From: Bacillota bacterium
GTDB taxonomy: Bacteria > Bacillota_C > Negativicutes > CTSoil-072
Direction of reading: 5' to 3'
NCBI GenBank assembly: GCA_017861495.1
Contig: JAGFXW010000009.1
Span: 1 to 26,757, forward strand
DNA length: 26,757 nucleotides
This document shows, one piece after another, positions 1-6,381 of this stretch; position 1 is the first letter of the stretch, and the number at the start of each line of letters is the position of its first letter. Below the pieces are notes generated by a model. The model did not search any database. It worked only from the letters and a program-made list of their open reading frames with translations, and was not told the DNA's origin. Made by a program: the position numbers and the translations under genes.

Positions 1-1
1 G

Positions 2-1087
2 TACGGCCTGGTTGTTGATTCTATCTATGATACGGAAGAAATTTTGGTAAAGCCGCTTCCGGCTGTACTGGGTGACGAAGGTCTTTATTCCGGGGTGACG
101 GTTCTTGGTGATGGCAGCATTGTCATGATCCTTGATACGGAAAAAATCCGGCTTCAGGCCGGGCTTCCAGTTGCGAAAGATAGTTCGGCGCAGACTGTGA
201 ACGCTTCCATACGAAAAAATGTCGAAGAAGAAAAACAATATATCCTCTTGTTTTCCTGTTCCGGCGGTGAAATACTGGGGCTGGACCTGGCTACAGTGTC
301 CCGGGTTGAAGAGATTGACCCGGCTCAGTTGCAGAAGATCGGCTCTAAATATTATTTTGTATTTCAAGGGCAAACGATCAGGGTCATTCGTCCGGAATAT
401 TATGTACCGATTTCACGCAAAAAAAATGCATTGGACAAAATATATATCATTTTGCCGAAGTTAATGAAACATTCCATCGGGATTGTTGCTGAACGAGTAT
501 ATGACGCGGTCTATACCACAGTGTCACTGGACAAGGACGGCGTGACCGGTGCAGGGATTATTGGTTCGGCTCTAATCAATGATACCGTGGTTACATTGTT
601 GAATATTCATGAAATGTTTGCGAAAGCGGCGCCGGAGTATTATACTGGTTTTATTGACCGAAAACGGTTGGGTGGAAAATCGTATCCCGCTAATTTTGAC
701 GACGTAAGAAAAACGACGGTGCTTCTTGTCGAGGATACACCATTTTTCTTGAAAGTGATCAAGAGCTATCTGGAAAGCGAAGGCTATGAGGTTATTACGG
801 CGGAAAACGGTCGGGATGCTTATGAACTGTTGAGCCAAGCTCCGGTGGATTTAGTGGTCAGTGACATTGAAATGCCGGTTATGAACGGCATTGAATTGGT
901 GCGGGCTATCCGGGATAATGATGTTTTGCGGGACTTGCCGGTAGTAGCGCTTACGTCATTAACCGGTTCCGCGAATAGGGAAAAAGGCCTGCGGGCCGGC
1001 TTTGATGTGTATGAATACAAACTGGACCGGACGAGATTACTCGATACTATCCGTACCCTTTTGCAAAAACGGATTGGGGGAAAATAA
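2..1087 (+). CDS. cheA: Hybrid chemotaxis histidine kinase CheA, C-terminal part (CheW-CheW-receiver)
   Basis: The reading frame is open from the first bases of the window, so this is the 3' part of a longer gene; the TTG at 44 lies inside a domain and is not the start. The opening residues (YGLVVDSIYDTEEILVKPL) match the last part of the CheW-like domain of CheA, ending in a conserved GDGS..MILD stretch. A second CheW-like domain follows (about 65-205 counted from base 44), then a receiver domain from about residue 227. The receiver has the acidic pair VED, the phospho-acceptor Asp (codon at 863) in VSDIEMPV, the Thr of ALTSL and the Lys of YEYKLD. CheW domains couple CheA to receptors and the fused receiver may act as an internal phosphate sink. 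The kinase and HPt parts must lie upstream, outside the window. A CheV-like protein is the alternative, but the CheA-type end of the first domain argues against it. Confidence 0.82.
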   Translation, partial: YGLVVDSIYDTEEILVKPLPAVLGDEGLYSGVTVLGDGSIVMILDTEKIRLQAGLPVAKDSSAQTVNASIRKNVEEEKQYILLFSCSGGEILGLDLATVSRVEEIDPAQLQKIGSKYYFVFQGQTIRVIRPEYYVPISRKKNALDKIYIILPKLMKHSIGIVAERVYDAVYTTVSLDKDGVTGAGIIGSALINDTVVTLLNIHEMFAKAAPEYYTGFIDRKRLGGKSYPANFDDVRKTTVLLVEDTPFFLKVIKSYLESEGYEVITAENGRDAYELLSQAPVDLVVSDIEMPVMNGIELVRAIRDNDVLRDLPVVALTSLTGSANREKGLRAGFDVYEYKLDRTRLLDTIRTLLQKRIGGK

Positions 1088-1147
1088 CCCAATGACCCGT
1101 GAACTACATAACGTGATAATTTTTAGGTGTGAGGGTGGCTGGCAGTC

Positions 1148-2089
1148 GTGGCAAAAATATTGATCGTGGATGATAGTCCGCTCGAAATAAAAATCATTCG
1201 CAAATTTTTAGGCGATGAATACGAGATTGTGGAGACAGTTGACGGTAAAGCGGCGATCGAAATGGCGGAGTCAGAAAAGCCGGACCTGATCTTATTGGAC
1301 ATTATTATGCCGGAGATCGATGGCCTTTCTGTTTGCCGGGCATTGAAAAGCAACTCGGCAACCAGCGATATTCCTGTGGTTTTTATTACCGCGGTTTCTG
1401 ATTCACGGGATATTGTGAAAGGGTTTGAAGTCGGCGGGCAGGATTATATTACCAAACCATTTCATTCCCATGAATTATGCGCCCGGATCAAGGTGCATCT
1501 GGATCTTAAAAAATCAAAAGAAACTTTGCTGGGATATGCGCAGGAAATGGAAATGAAAAACAAGGAATTGCAGGAATTAATGATCAAACTGGAAAACAGC
1601 GCGATGACCGATTTTTTGACCGGGTTGGCCAATCGCAGGCAAATGGTGCAGCGGCTGAAGGCGGAAGAATCAAATATTCGGCGCAATGGCCGGGAAGCAA
1701 CGCTGATTATGGCGGATATTGATCATTTCAAGACGATCAATGATACCTATGGGCATGATAGTGGCGATTTGGTTTTGAAAAGTGTAGCCAATATCATAAA
1801 ATCAGTGATACGGGGCGAAGACGTTATTGCGCGTTGGGGCGGCGAAGAATTTATTATGTTGATGCCTGGAATGGATACAATATTGGGGGAAAAGGCGGCC
1901 GAAAGAATTCGTCAATTGGTTGAAGCGACTGTGTTTCATTGCCAGGAAAAGACGTTTTCCGTTACCCTGACGTTAGGTGTGGCGAAACTGGATCAAACTG
2001 TGGGGTTGGATGCCAGTATAAAAAAAGCGGACGAGGCATTGTATCAGGGCAAAAAATTATCCAGAAACTGTGTCATTGTCGCCGGTTAA
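1148..2089 (+). CDS. Response regulator with diguanylate cyclase (receiver-GGDEF) output
   Basis: Predicted to make cyclic di-GMP from two GTP when its receiver is phosphorylated. Residues 1-120 form a receiver with D8/D9, phospho-acceptor D51 (LLDIIMP), T81 and K103. A charged, probably coiled-coil linker covers about 122-150. The GGDEF domain covers about 150-313, with metal ligand D190 (MADIDHF), the active-site signature GGEEF at 231-235, and an inhibitory RxxD site (RGED, 222-225) exactly five residues before it. The enzyme therefore looks active and product-inhibited. The start is GTG with GAGGGTGG about nine bases upstream. It lies 60 bp after the hybrid cheA and may be co-transcribed with it, which suggests that CheA or a similar kinase is its phosphate donor (inference). 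A strong terminator follows. Confidence 0.93.
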   Translation: MAKILIVDDSPLEIKIIRKFLGDEYEIVETVDGKAAIEMAESEKPDLILLDIIMPEIDGLSVCRALKSNSATSDIPVVFITAVSDSRDIVKGFEVGGQDYITKPFHSHELCARIKVHLDLKKSKETLLGYAQEMEMKNKELQELMIKLENSAMTDFLTGLANRRQMVQRLKAEESNIRRNGREATLIMADIDHFKTINDTYGHDSGDLVLKSVANIIKSVIRGEDVIARWGGEEFIMLMPGMDTILGEKAAERIRQLVEATVFHCQEKTFSVTLTLGVAKLDQTVGLDASIKKADEALYQGKKLSRNCVIVAG

Positions 2090-2121
2090 TCTTGCACTAA
2101 CCTGTCTTCATTAACGACAAT

Positions 2122-2190
2122 AAAGCCTCTGTTTGCTGACAGAAACCTGTTTCTATGCGTGTTCTGCCAGCAAACAGAGGCTTTTCAATT
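2122..2190 (+). terminator. Intrinsic terminator after the diguanylate cyclase gene
   Basis: A perfect 17-bp inverted repeat (2122-2138 with 2168-2184) flanks a 29-base loop that contains a small AGAAA/TTTCT hairpin. The right arm runs into a short T-rich tract (TTTTCAATT). It sits 33 bases after the stop codon and ends the cheA/GGDEF transcript. Confidence 0.85.
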
Positions 2191-2212
2191 ATCTGGTTTA
2201 AAATTGCGATAA

Positions 2213-2227
2213 TAAACATTTTGTTTA
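2213..2227. promoter_or_regulatory. Small dyad upstream of the YheO-like gene
   Basis: TAAAC-ATTTT-GTTTA is an inverted repeat just upstream of the promoter at 2244. A related half (ATAAACATGTTGTG) recurs over and after the -10 box near 2272-2285. Such repeated sites flanking a promoter suggest a regulator binding site, possibly for the downstream regulator itself. This is inference from position only. Confidence 0.35.
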
Positions 2228-2243
2228 CTGAGTGCAAAATATG

Positions 2244-2273
2244 TTGACAAAAAACACCTGAACGTTTTATGAT
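2244..2273 (+). promoter_or_regulatory. Sigma-A-type promoter for the YheO-like regulator
   Basis: TTGACA at 2244-2249 and TATGAT at 2268-2273 are separated by 18 bp. The boxes are close to consensus. Transcription would start near 2280, about 100 bases before the first ATG of the regulator gene. Confidence 0.7.
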
Positions 2274-2312
2274 AAACATGTTGTGAAATGATAAGCTTGT
2301 CGGTTATTGCTG

Positions 2313-2328
2313 CAGAGGGTTCCCTCTG
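2313..2328. promoter_or_regulatory. 16-bp palindrome in the leader of the YheO-like gene
   Basis: CAGAGGGTTCCCTCTG is perfectly symmetric (7-bp arms around TT). It lies between the predicted transcription start and the coding region. It could be an operator at which the downstream regulator represses itself, or a short leader hairpin. There is no T-run, so it is not a terminator. Confidence 0.4.
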
Positions 2329-2380
2329 GGAATGGAATTGAAAAAATATAACAGACATGGTATTTTAGTCTTGTATTACC

Positions 2381-3061
2381 ATGCAGAGTTGCTTTTTCCA
2401 CGCTGCAAATTCGGCAGAGGGATATAATGGCATAAAGGCGGTGGAGTTTTTGAACCAAGAAGAAGCCTTGCTTTTTCTCAATCGTATAGCCGAAGGAATT
2501 TCCCGTATGTTTGGGAATTCGTGTGAAGCATTGATCCATGATATGAATAACAAAAAACAATCGATTGTTTCAATTTATCATGGTGAAGTAACGAAACGGA
2601 ATGTTGGTGATAGTTTATCCATTCTGGGGATAAAAGAAGTGGATGAATTGTTTGAAGGGAAAGACCTGGTGAATTGCCTTGGACGGACCAAGGATGGCCG
2701 GATTTTGAAATGTTCTACGTTCCATTTGCGCGGCGATGGTTACCACTATGCATTGGGGATTAATTATGATTATACGAAATTAGAGGTGGCAAAAGCGGCA
2801 TTGGCGGAACTCACGGCCGTTGGCCAGCCTATTGAAGAAGAATTGTATTCTTCCGGCAATATGCTGCAGGATATATTCGACGAATGTCTTAAGATTGTGG
2901 GAAAGCCGGTTGCCCTGCTGACAAGGGAAGACCGGAAGAAAATGATTGAACTGCTGATGGAACGGGGCGCTTTTAATTTTACCAAAGGCATCCCTATGAT
3001 TGCCGAAAAGTTGAATATTTCCCGCTATACGATTTATAAATATTTGCGGAACCGTCCTTGA
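2381..3061 (+). CDS. YheO/DauR-like PAS-HTH transcriptional regulator
   Basis: A 226-residue protein whose N-terminal half resembles the YheO-type PAS-like domain (NSCEALIHDM at about 46-55, then a region ending in GDGYHYALGINYDYT near 122-136). Its last 50 residues form the family's helix-turn-helix (AEKLNISRYTIYKYLRNRP). The family includes DauR, which represses D-arginine catabolism in Pseudomonas; the ligand here is unknown. The start is uncertain: the ATG at 2381 has no convincing ribosome binding site, and the TTG at 2450, preceded by GGTGG, would give 203 residues and still keep the whole PAS domain. It has its own promoter, stands alone, and converges with the GntR gene across a shared terminator. 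No target operon is adjacent. Confidence 0.8.
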   Translation: MQSCFFHAANSAEGYNGIKAVEFLNQEEALLFLNRIAEGISRMFGNSCEALIHDMNNKKQSIVSIYHGEVTKRNVGDSLSILGIKEVDELFEGKDLVNCLGRTKDGRILKCSTFHLRGDGYHYALGINYDYTKLEVAKAALAELTAVGQPIEEELYSSGNMLQDIFDECLKIVGKPVALLTREDRKKMIELLMERGAFNFTKGIPMIAEKLNISRYTIYKYLRNRP

Positions 3062-3108
3062 TTTCGCATTGTGCAATGAGTAGAAACGAGGATTGACTAT
3101 TGGGTAAA

Positions 3109-3153
3109 AAAGAAGTCCGTTTGTCTGGTTAAGCCAGGAAAACGGACTTCTTT
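3109..3153. terminator. Bidirectional intrinsic terminator between convergent genes
   Basis: A perfect 14-bp stem (3109-3122 with 3140-3153) has a 17-base loop that itself contains CTGG/CCAG. The plus strand ends in TTT within the arm, and the minus strand reads into a T-run (the A-run at 3106-3111). The position between two facing genes supports use in both directions. Confidence 0.85.
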
Positions 3154-3159
3154 CAATAC

Positions 3160-3840
3160 TTATTTGGATTTTTCTGACATCTCTTTAATTAATTGCTGCC
3201 TGGAATCATCCAGGTGATCCCGGATTGCCTGTTTGGCGGCATCGAATTGCTTGTTCTGCAACGCTTTTACAATCGAATAGTGCTGATGTAAGGCCAAGGC
3301 TGCCATATTCTTTGTAATCAGCGAATATTGGCTGGCGAGGCGGTGATAGTGCATCAGGTTTAGGTACAGATCTTCGTTCCGTTTGTTTTTTCCTGCTCGC
3401 ATCAATGTCATATGAAAGGCTAAATTATAGTTGGAACGTAAAAATGTTTCAAAAGGGGCGGTTTCGATCAGCGCGGTAGCGTCATCCAGAATTTTCGCTA
3501 ATGCTTGGGTGAGTTGTGTAAGTTCAGCATCGGATAACGAAGCGAGCTTATCAACGACCCAGCACTCAAGCATGAGGCGGGTATCGATCGCATCCAGTAC
3601 GTCTTCTTCTTCCACGGCGTTCACAAACGTACCTACTTTGGGAACTGTTTTTACCAGTCCGTCTTGCTCCAACCGATTTAATGCGTCGCGAACAGGGGTA
3701 CGGCTCACTCCGAGTTGTTGGCATAAATCAGGAATCGATAGTTTTTGGTTTGGTTTAAACTGCCGGTTGATAATGCGGTCTTTTAAAATAGTATATGTTT
3801 TATCTAATAAATTCGATGTATCTATTTTTGGCAAATTCAT
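3160..3840 (-). CDS. GntR-family transcriptional regulator, FadR/FCD subfamily
   Basis: A 226-residue regulator. Residues about 8-75 form the winged helix of GntR proteins (QQLGVSRTPVRDALNRLEQDGLV is split across the recognition helix, about 42-64). The rest is an all-helical FCD ligand domain, with likely metal-binding histidines in FHMTL, HQHYSIVKAL and RDHLDDSR. FCD regulators commonly sense organic acids; nothing here fixes the ligand. The ATG whose first base is 3840 is chosen because AAAGGG lies seven bases upstream; a longer frame exists but has no such site. The gene has its own promoter. No target operon is adjacent, though a related motif lies beside the plus-strand promoter at 3977. 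Confidence 0.88.
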   Translation of the reverse strand: MNLPKIDTSNLLDKTYTILKDRIINRQFKPNQKLSIPDLCQQLGVSRTPVRDALNRLEQDGLVKTVPKVGTFVNAVEEEDVLDAIDTRLMLECWVVDKLASLSDAELTQLTQALAKILDDATALIETAPFETFLRSNYNLAFHMTLMRAGKNKRNEDLYLNLMHYHRLASQYSLITKNMAALALHQHYSIVKALQNKQFDAAKQAIRDHLDDSRQQLIKEMSEKSK

Positions 3841-3872
3841 AAAGATAACCCTTTCTTCGGACCGATTTGCTG

Positions 3873-3916
3873 AGATATACACAATAATACTAGGGGAAAA
3901 AAACCATAGTTGTCAA
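3873..3916 (-). promoter_or_regulatory. Promoter of the GntR gene with candidate operator
   Basis: Read on the minus strand, TTGACA (3916-3911) is followed after 18 bp by TAGTAT, and then TTGTGTATATCTC lies around the transcription start (about 3886-3873). The TTGTGTATAT sequence resembles the TTGTATAT core at 4027-4034. Shared motifs at both promoters suggest a site for this GntR protein, hence autoregulation (inference). Confidence 0.55.
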
Positions 3917-3976
3917 GAGAATAGTAAAAGTTGTTTGTTTGGGAAATCAATAATTTTTAGAGAATTCAAAAACAGA

Positions 3977-4036
3977 TTGACAAGAAACGGAAAACAGAGT
4001 ATGATGAATTTCATAAACCTTATATGTTGTATATAA
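3977..4036 (+). promoter_or_regulatory. Strong plus-strand promoter with GntR-like dyad, no gene attached
   Basis: TTGACA (3977-3982), a 17-bp spacer and TATGAT (4000-4005) make a near-consensus promoter. Just after the expected start lies the dyad TTATAT-gttgt-ATATAA (4020-4036), typical in size and AT-rich composition of GntR operators. No credible coding region follows on this strand before niaR about 770 bp away. It may drive a small RNA, a long niaR leader, or be left over from a lost operon. Confidence 0.55.
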
Positions 4037-4179
4037 CGTTTGCTTAATGATAATTTTAGCATATTTGCTAGGGTTTGTATAGATACCATTCATAGAATTT
4101 TCAGTATAGTTGTTAAAAATGTTCTGACGGCCAAACCGAAAATGGTAGCATTGAGCATTGTGCAGAAAACAACAGGGAA

Positions 4180-4233
4180 CAATAGAGGCATTTTTCATTT
4201 GTCTGTTTGGATAAATGAAAAATGCCTCTATTG
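4180..4233. repeat. Perfect 21-bp inverted repeat (hairpin)
   Basis: The arms 4180-4200 and 4213-4233 are exact reverse complements around a 12-base loop. No T-run follows on either strand, so it is not a standard terminator, although the arm itself carries TTTTTCATTT. It lies about 150 bases downstream of the orphan promoter at 3977. It could end a small RNA, or be the trace of a mobile or repeat element. Confidence 0.7.
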
Positions 4234-4338
4234 CCAAGAGTTACTCATGGTCAGATGAGTAACCTTGTATTATGGATCCGCTACACACTCAACACCTAGT
4301 CTGCTCGCAAAACATAGTAGATGCAGTGCATTTATATT

Positions 4339-4367
4339 TTGCCACAAAATACTTGTGAAAATATAAC
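4339..4367 (+). promoter_or_regulatory. Promoter candidate upstream of the structured element and niaR
   Basis: TTGCCA (4339-4344) and TATAAC (4362-4367) are separated by 17 bp. The -10 box overlaps the palindrome TAACATGTTA (4364-4373). The transcript would cover the multi-hairpin region at 4499-4750 and niaR. Each box has one mismatch to consensus. The rest of the 3.84-4.80 kb gene-free stretch not listed separately is AT-rich and shows nothing I can support. Confidence 0.4.
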
Positions 4368-4498
4368 ATGTTACCTGCTAAAAAGGGTAAAATCTATAAT
4401 CAATTCTATAAATCATTCTAGAATATGCTATAAAAGATGTCAAGCTTTTTTTCGGATTCTTTGATAATTTTTTGAATTATTTTAGAGAGTGGCGAAAT

Positions 4499-4750
4499 AT
4501 TGCAGGTAGTGTATAATAAATGTAGACTTACATCGGATGGAGTCTTATACTCCATCTGATGTGCCTGTGCCCTGTGGGTATAGTCGAATTTAGTCTTACA
4601 GAAAGTATAGCTGCTTTCTGTGACATAAGTGCAGCCAGCGGCTTCCGATGTCGCTAAAAGCTCGGTGCAAGCCGGGTTTTCCAACCTCCGAGCTACAGCC
4701 TTTTGATCCCCGTCCAAGGATAACAATAAGTGATAACTATACCCTGCAAT
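4499..4750. other. Multi-hairpin structured element (possible leader RNA or MITE-like repeat)
   Basis: Several helices can be drawn: 4530-4543 with 4549-4562 (14 bp, one G-U), 4596-4605 with 4614-4623 (10 bp, one G-U), 4637-4640 with 4652-4655, and 4659-4665 with 4688-4694. The ends can pair in two mutually exclusive ways: ATTGCAGGTA (4499-4508) with TACCCTGCAAT (4740-4750, one bulge), or GGGTATAG (4576-4583) with CTATACCC (4737-4744). A TATAAT box lies at 4512-4517 without a good -35 box. A closed multibranch fold just upstream of niaR could be a leader RNA; imperfect terminal inverted repeats around 250 bp also fit a non-autonomous repeat element. No known RNA family was recognised. Confidence 0.4.
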
Positions 4751-4802
4751 CTGCCGGAGAAATATGGGATACACTATGAGAATACGGTGTGAGGTGCGTC
4801 AA

Positions 4803-5318
4803 ATGGATGCCAAAAATCGACGAAAGCAATTACTGGATATACTGAAACGGGCCGGCGAACCGGTAACGGGGACGGTTTTGGCGCAAGCGCTCGGCGTAAG
4901 CCGTCAGGTGGTCGTTGGTGACATTGCCATATTACGGGCTGCAGGCGGGGAAATCGTTGCCACGCCGCAAGGCTATTTTTTGCCGTCCGCACCGGTTTCG
5001 TCTGTCCAAACCGCCAAAATCGCCTGTCATCATGAAGGAGACCAACTGGCCGAAGAATTAACCTTGATCATTGATAATGGCGGAAAGGTTTTGGATGTGA
5101 TTGTTGAACACCCTGTATACGGTGAATTGCGGGCTAACTTGATGCTGGCTTCGCGACGGGACATTGCAGATTTTCTATATAAGTTGGAACATAGCGGCGC
5201 TAAGCCTTTATCCGCGGTTACCGGTGGAGTCCACTTGCACACGGTCGAGGTTCCTTCCCCGCAAGTGCTTGCGCAGATCGAGAAAGAATTGGCGGAACAG
5301 GGGATCCTGTTCAAGTAA
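4803..5318 (+). CDS. niaR: NiaR (YrxA-type) transcriptional repressor of NAD biosynthesis
   Basis: A 171-residue protein, the usual family length. It has an HTH_11 winged helix (about 6-60, recognition helix around GVSRQVVVGDIAILR) and a C-terminal 3H domain. The His residues that name the domain are visible at 76/77 (CHHEGDQ), 103 (EHPVYGEL) and 144/146 (GGVHLHTVE); with a Glu in QLAEEL they match the metal-site pattern known from the Thermotoga homologue. The family binds nicotinate-type ligands and represses NAD synthesis and salvage genes. The start at 4803 is chosen because GAGGTG lies about seven bases upstream; an in-frame ATG at 4764 has no ribosome binding site. It lies directly upstream of nadA and nadB, with a separate promoter and palindromes between, consistent with local control. 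Confidence 0.93.
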   Translation: MDAKNRRKQLLDILKRAGEPVTGTVLAQALGVSRQVVVGDIAILRAAGGEIVATPQGYFLPSAPVSSVQTAKIACHHEGDQLAEELTLIIDNGGKVLDVIVEHPVYGELRANLMLASRRDIADFLYKLEHSGAKPLSAVTGGVHLHTVEVPSPQVLAQIEKELAEQGILFK

Positions 5319-5350
5319 GACCTTTATCGAACAAACAGAATAAATAAGGC

Positions 5351-5379
5351 TTGTCATTTGCAAATGACAGTCGTATAAT
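5351..5379 (+). promoter_or_regulatory. nadA promoter overlapped by an 18-bp palindrome
   Basis: TTGTCA (5351-5356), a 17-bp spacer and a perfect TATAAT (5374-5379) form the promoter. The exact palindrome TGTCATTTGCAAATGACA (5352-5369) covers the -35 box and most of the spacer. Bound repressor would block RNA polymerase here. NiaR, encoded immediately upstream, is the obvious candidate (inference from adjacency). Confidence 0.75.
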
Positions 5380-5387
5380 AACCATAA

Positions 5388-5411
5388 CTGACAAGACAGG
5401 TGTATTGTCAG
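5388..5411. promoter_or_regulatory. Second dyad at the nadA transcription start, probable NiaR site
   Basis: CTGACAA (5388-5394) and TTGTCAG (5405-5411) are 7-bp inverted repeats enclosing ACAGGTGT. They begin at the expected transcription start. They share the TGACA/TGTCA half-site with the palindrome at 5352-5369, in opposite orientation order. Two sites at one promoter suggest cooperative repression. The exact published NiaR consensus was not checked. Confidence 0.55.
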
Positions 5412-5475
5412 TAAAATAAAAATATTGCCGTGTATCATAACGACTGCGGAAGGCGTTAGGGCAGGAGGGAAAGAC

Positions 5476-6381
5476 TTGGTTGAATTAAAACGAAAAATTG
5501 AAAAATTGAAGCGGGATCGGAAGGCTCTTGTTTTGGCGCACAACTATCAACTGGATGAAGTGCAGGAAGTAGCGGACTATGTGGGTGACTCTTTCTATTT
5601 GAGCAAAGTTGCGGCACAAATCGATTGTGAGGTAATCGTTTTTGGCGGTGTTCGTTTTATGGCCGAGACCGCCAAACTTCTTTCGCCGGACAAAGTCGTC
5701 TTATTGCCGGAAGCGGATGCCGGCTGTCCATTGGCGGATACCATTACCGCTGAAGATGTGCAGTCTCTCAAACGTCAATATCCCGGCGCTCCGGTTGTTT
5801 GTTATATTAATTCCTCCACGGAAGTGAAAGCGGAAAGTGATATCTGCTGCACATCGGCGAACGCAGTCAAGATTGTTGCGGCTTTGCCGGCGAAACAAGT
5901 GATTTTTGTTCCGGATGGCAACTTGGGAGATTATGTGGCAAAACAGCTGCCGGATAAGGAACTGGTTTTATGGCAGGGATGCTGCAATACGCATGCAAAA
6001 GTGAAGCCGGAGAATATAATTCAGATGCGGGAACAGTATCCGGCGGCAAAAATTTTGGTTCACCCGGAATGTGATCCGGCGGTCGTGAAAATTGCTGATT
6101 TTGCCGGCAGCACCTCAGAGATCATCCGTCAGGCGGAAAAATCTTCGGCTGAGGTTCTGATTATCGGGACAGAAGTTGGGGTGCTGTGTAATTTACGGGC
6201 TTCGCAGCCAGGGAAACGAATATTCTTATTGCATCCCGGTTTGGTATGCCCGAATATGAAAAAGACGAAATTGCAGAGTATTTATGATGCCTTGGCCAAT
6301 AATCGCTGTGAAATTCAAGTGGATGGGTTAATGGCCGATAAAGCGAAACAGGCGATACTGCGGATGCTGGAGGTAGGTTAA
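5476..6381 (+). CDS. nadA: Quinolinate synthase NadA
   Basis: Condenses iminoaspartate (from NadB) with dihydroxyacetone phosphate to quinolinate using a 4Fe-4S cluster, in the cytoplasm. The 301-residue length is typical. The HNYQ motif is at 22-25, and the three cluster cysteines fall at C84 (AGCPLAD), C169/C170 (WQGCCNTH) and C258 (LVCPNMKKT), the spacing of the short NadA form known from Thermotoga. The start is the TTG at 5476, with GGAGG seven bases upstream; a further in-frame TTG at 5425 lacks a ribosome binding site and would add residues not typical of the family. It is translated just before nadB with no gap, so the two iminoaspartate enzymes are made together. Control is probably by NiaR through the promoter at 5351-5379. 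Confidence 0.97.
   Translation: MVELKRKIEKLKRDRKALVLAHNYQLDEVQEVADYVGDSFYLSKVAAQIDCEVIVFGGVRFMAETAKLLSPDKVVLLPEADAGCPLADTITAEDVQSLKRQYPGAPVVCYINSSTEVKAESDICCTSANAVKIVAALPAKQVIFVPDGNLGDYVAKQLPDKELVLWQGCCNTHAKVKPENIIQMREQYPAAKILVHPECDPAVVKIADFAGSTSEIIRQAEKSSAEVLIIGTEVGVLCNLRASQPGKRIFLLHPGLVCPNMKKTKLQSIYDALANNRCEIQVDGLMADKAKQAILRMLEVG

Noticed and set aside
44..1087. Complete CheV-like protein starting at TTG 44
   Set aside because: The frame is open to the window edge and the upstream residues continue a CheA-type CheW domain; there is no ribosome site before 44.
4180..4233. Hairpin as an intrinsic terminator
   Set aside because: No T-run follows the right arm on either strand, although stems of this strength usually belong to terminators.
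4040..4258. 72-residue plus-strand open frame in the gene-free stretch
   Set aside because: It runs straight through the 21-bp inverted repeat, has no ribosome site and no recognisable domain.
4530..4694. T-box, hammerhead or other known leader RNA
   Set aside because: I found no T-box sequence (AGGGTGGNACCGCG) and no complete hammerhead core; CTGATG followed by TG does not fit CTGANGA.
4418..4774. 118-residue minus-strand open frame
   Set aside because: It is read through a series of hairpins, has no ribosome site and overlaps the niaR upstream region. The structure explains the sequence better than coding, but if the element is a repeat its translation may be annotated as a hypothetical protein elsewhere.
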